From Oscillospiraceae bacterium (lineage in GTDB: Bacteria > Bacillota > Clostridia > Oscillospirales > Ruminococcaceae), in the NCBI GenBank assembly GCA_016302655.1, contig JAEDNF010000039.1:1-9893 (forward strand): a DNA stretch of 9,893 nt, written 5' to 3'. A model generated the notes under the pieces. That model did no database searches, was not told the origin of the DNA, and saw only the letters and a list, made by a program, of their open reading frames with translations. Position numbers and translations under genes: made by a program. Shown here piece after piece: positions 8,443 to 9,893 of the stretch (its first letter is position 1; every line of letters begins with the position of its first letter).

Positions 8443-9393
8443 TCAGACAATATCCGAAAGAATCACCTCAAGACTGCCTGTAACGGTATACTCGCCGAAG
8501 CCTGCAGGAACAAAGAAGCTGTCGCCCTTCTTAGCGTCTATGCCGCCTATCTTTCCTTCTCCGTCAAGAACCAACAATGAGTTGAACGACTTTTCGTCTG
8601 CGTTAAGTGTTACCGTTTCATCAACCTTGATTTTATGCACATCGAAATACTCGCAGGTACGCAGAAGAGTCTTCTCTCCGCCTTCTATCTTTTCGGGGCT
8701 TCCCTGCGGCTTTGTATCATATTTCGGAGGGCAGAGCTCGGTAACATCGATTGCCTTTTCAATATGGAGCTCTCTGGGCTTGCCGTCCTTTCCTACTCTG
8801 CCGTAGTCGTATACTCTGTAGGTCGTATTGCTGTTCTGCTGTATCTCGGCGATAAGTATGCCCTTTCCTATAGCGTGGAGCGTACCCGACTCGATAAAGA
8901 ACACATCGCCCTTATGCACGGGTACATTATTTGTAACTTCAAGCAGAGTGTTGTTCTTTATTCTGTCGGCAAATTCTTCTCTTGAAATCTCTTTATCAAA
9001 GCCGTATATCAGCTGTGCGCCTTCTTCGCAGTCAACGATATACCACATCTCAGTCTTTCCGTACTCGCCCTCTACACGCATAGCATAATCGTTGTCGGGG
9101 TGAACCTGCACCGAGAGGTTATCCTTTGCGTCGATAAGCTTGATAAGTATCGGGAAATACTCAAAGCGGTCACAGGCTGTGCCAAGCGAAGCTTTATTAT
9201 CTGCAAGGTACTGTGACAGAGTCTTGCCCTTGTAGCTTCCGTTTGCTATAACGCTCTGACCGTCCTTGTGGCAGGACAGCTCCCAGCTTTCAGCAATCTT
9301 ATCGGCAGACGAAACCTTGCCGTATTCTTCTCTCAGTCTGTTTCCTCCCCAGATATAATCCTTGCAGGGAGCGTCAAGTTTTAATATTTCCAT
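8443..9393 (-). CDS. manA: Class I (cupin) mannose-6-phosphate isomerase
   Basis: Interconverts mannose 6-phosphate and fructose 6-phosphate, linking mannose use and mannosylation precursors to glycolysis. Counting from the chosen start, zinc ligands match the family: Q96 and H98 in VQVHPD, E115 in KTEMWY and H173 in SGTLHAIGKG. The substrate-loop sequence EIQQNSNTTYRVYDYGR (183-199) with R193 is also present. The length of 316 residues fits the short Bacillus ManA/Pmi type. I chose the ATG at 9393 over the upstream in-frame ATG at 9414 because AGAAAGGA (9401-9408) is ideally placed 7 nt before 9393, whereas 9414 has no Shine-Dalgarno. The family start MEILKLDAPCKDYIWGG also begins there. First gene of the likely manA-ROK-ilvD operon, with its own promoter at 9477-9505. 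Confidence 0.95.
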   Translation of the reverse strand: MEILKLDAPCKDYIWGGNRLREEYGKVSSADKIAESWELSCHKDGQSVIANGSYKGKTLSQYLADNKASLGTACDRFEYFPILIKLIDAKDNLSVQVHPDNDYAMRVEGEYGKTEMWYIVDCEEGAQLIYGFDKEISREEFADRIKNNTLLEVTNNVPVHKGDVFFIESGTLHAIGKGILIAEIQQNSNTTYRVYDYGRVGKDGKPRELHIEKAIDVTELCPPKYDTKPQGSPEKIEGGEKTLLRTCEYFDVHKIKVDETVTLNADEKSFNSLLVLDGEGKIGGIDAKKGDSFFVPAGFGEYTVTGSLEVILSDIV

Positions 9394-9400
9394 ATCGTTT

Positions 9401-9408
9401 TCCTTTCT
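9401..9408 (-). promoter_or_regulatory. Shine-Dalgarno that decides the manA start
   Basis: AGAAAGGA on the minus strand, 7 nt before the ATG at 9393. It lies inside the extra seven codons that would be added by starting at 9414, and so favours the shorter protein. Confidence 0.75.
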
Positions 9409-9462
9409 ATTCATCGGGATAATACCGTTCTTATCGTATCTTCATAAAACACAGCTCACAAC

Positions 9463-9474
9463 ACTGTACACAGT
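9463..9474. promoter_or_regulatory. Small dyad at the manA transcription start
   Basis: ACTGT-AC-ACAGT, 5-bp perfect arms, located about where transcription from the manA promoter should begin (near 9470). It could be an operator for a sugar-responsive repressor. The arms are short and chance is possible. Confidence 0.25.
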
Positions 9475-9476
9475 AA

Positions 9477-9505
9477 ATTATAGCACATTACGGTTTAAAT
9501 GTCTA
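9477..9505 (-). promoter_or_regulatory. SigA-type promoter of the manA operon
   Basis: On the minus strand TAGACA (9505-9500, five of six bases to consensus), a 17-bp spacer, and TATAAT (9482-9477) with a TGC extension making an extended -10. This is a near-ideal vegetative promoter. The start would be near 9470, leaving a leader of about 77 nt before manA. Confidence 0.75.
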
Positions 9506-9514
9506 TGACTATTC

Positions 9515-9542
9515 TTGACTTTTTTGCGAAATGTGATATATT
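9515..9542 (+). promoter_or_regulatory. SigA-type promoter of the LUD-domain gene
   Basis: TTGACT (9515-9520), 16-bp spacer, TATATT (9537-9542) preceded by TGA, giving an extended -10. The start would be near 9549, about 35 nt before the ATG at 9585. It is back to back with the manA promoter: the two -35 boxes are 9 bp apart. Confidence 0.65.
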
Positions 9543-9550
9543 TATCATAT
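9531..9550. promoter_or_regulatory. Imperfect dyad over the -10 of the LUD gene
   Basis: ATGTGATA (9531-9538) and TATCATAT (9543-9550) pair at seven of eight positions around TATT. The repeat covers the -10 and start region, where a repressor would block initiation. The stretch is AT-rich, so chance symmetry is a real alternative. Confidence 0.3.
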
Positions 9551-9584
9551 AGGAAAAGACTTACTTCGGAAAGGAACATAACAC

Positions 9585-9893
9585 ATGAACGAAACAGTAA
9601 AACTTGCAATGAAAAAAAGAGCGGAGAAAGTAATCGCCGCTCTTGAAAGAAACAATATGAAAGGTTATCTCGTTGACACTCCCGATGAAGCAAAAGAGCT
9701 TATAAAGGAACTTATAAAGAACGATAAGCTGATAGTATCGGGCGGTTCTATGACGCTGAAAGAAACCGGCATTCAGGATTTTCTGAACGAAAACTACAGC
9801 GGTATCTACATTGACCGTGAAAAGCTCTCTCCCGATGAGGTAAACGAGCTGTACAGAAAGGCATTCAGCGCAGATACATACTTTGCAAGCACA
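9585..9893 (+). CDS. LUD-domain protein (LutB/LutC-like, PF02589 type), 5' part only
   Basis: The first 103 codons of an open frame that runs off the window. The ATG at 9585 has GGAAAGGA ending 9 nt upstream and an in-frame TAA six bases before it, so this start is firm. The protein opens with a charged helical segment (about 1-45). Next comes a strand and glycine motif, VSGGSMTLKETGI (54-66), which matches the conserved nucleotide-like binding segment of LUD proteins. The visible part ends with AFSADTYFAST, the beginning of the usual AD-x-F-x-S/G-T-N motif. LUD proteins include the lactate-oxidation subunits LutB and LutC, but many short clostridial members are stand-alone and of unknown function. 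No lutA or ferredoxin motif is visible here, so a lactate role is only possible. Transcribed divergently from manA. Confidence 0.85.
   Translation, partial: MNETVKLAMKKRAEKVIAALERNNMKGYLVDTPDEAKELIKELIKNDKLIVSGGSMTLKETGIQDFLNENYSGIYIDREKLSPDEVNELYRKAFSADTYFAST

Noticed and set aside
9454..9461. TTGTGAGC on the minus strand, resembling half of the lac operator
   Set aside because: A single 8-base match without the second half-site; likely chance.
9478..9693. 71-codon minus-strand open frame opposite the LUD gene and across the divergent promoters
   Set aside because: It overlaps both promoters and the confidently identified LUD start, and its translation looks non-protein-like (arginine-, phenylalanine- and serine-rich).

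Overview
The window looks like a piece of a Clostridia (Bacillota) chromosome. The proteins resemble Ruminococcus/Oscillospiraceae-type homologues, ribosome-binding sites are strong AAGGAG/GGAG types, and base composition is moderate. This placement is inferred from protein character and codon style, not from a marker gene. All six complete genes lie on the minus strand. A seventh gene starts on the plus strand at the right edge and runs out of the window.

Right to left, in the direction of minus-strand transcription, positions 9505-5773 hold manA (class I mannose-6-phosphate isomerase), a ROK-family sugar kinase (glucokinase type) and ilvD (dihydroxy-acid dehydratase). Gaps are 26 and 31 bp, with no terminator between them, so they probably form one operon. 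A near-consensus promoter with an extended -10 lies in front of manA. The first two genes feed hexoses into glycolysis as phosphates. ilvD serves branched-chain amino acid synthesis and is the odd member.

A 96-bp gap (5677-5772) separates this group from a DNA-repair operon, radC-uvrB-uvrA (5676-106). The gap holds a perfect 14-bp dyad, a TATAAT box and an 11-bp-stem hairpin, so the repair operon may have its own promoter and a structured leader. radC and uvrB are 9 bp apart and the uvrB Shine-Dalgarno overlaps the radC stop, which suggests translational coupling. uvrB and uvrA are 27 bp apart. UvrA and UvrB are the damage-recognition half of nucleotide excision repair. RadC is a JAB/JAMM-fold protein of uncertain biochemical role.

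At the left edge (1-105) two hairpins carry U-tracts on the plus strand, so they look like terminators of a convergent plus-strand gene just outside the window. At the right edge a second promoter, back to back with the manA promoter, drives a LUD-domain (LutB/LutC-like, PF02589) gene.

I found no mobile element, CRISPR array, tRNA or rRNA, and no clear undescribed multi-gene system. The points most worth checking are regulatory: the radC start, the dyad and hairpin before the repair operon, and the divergent promoter region.
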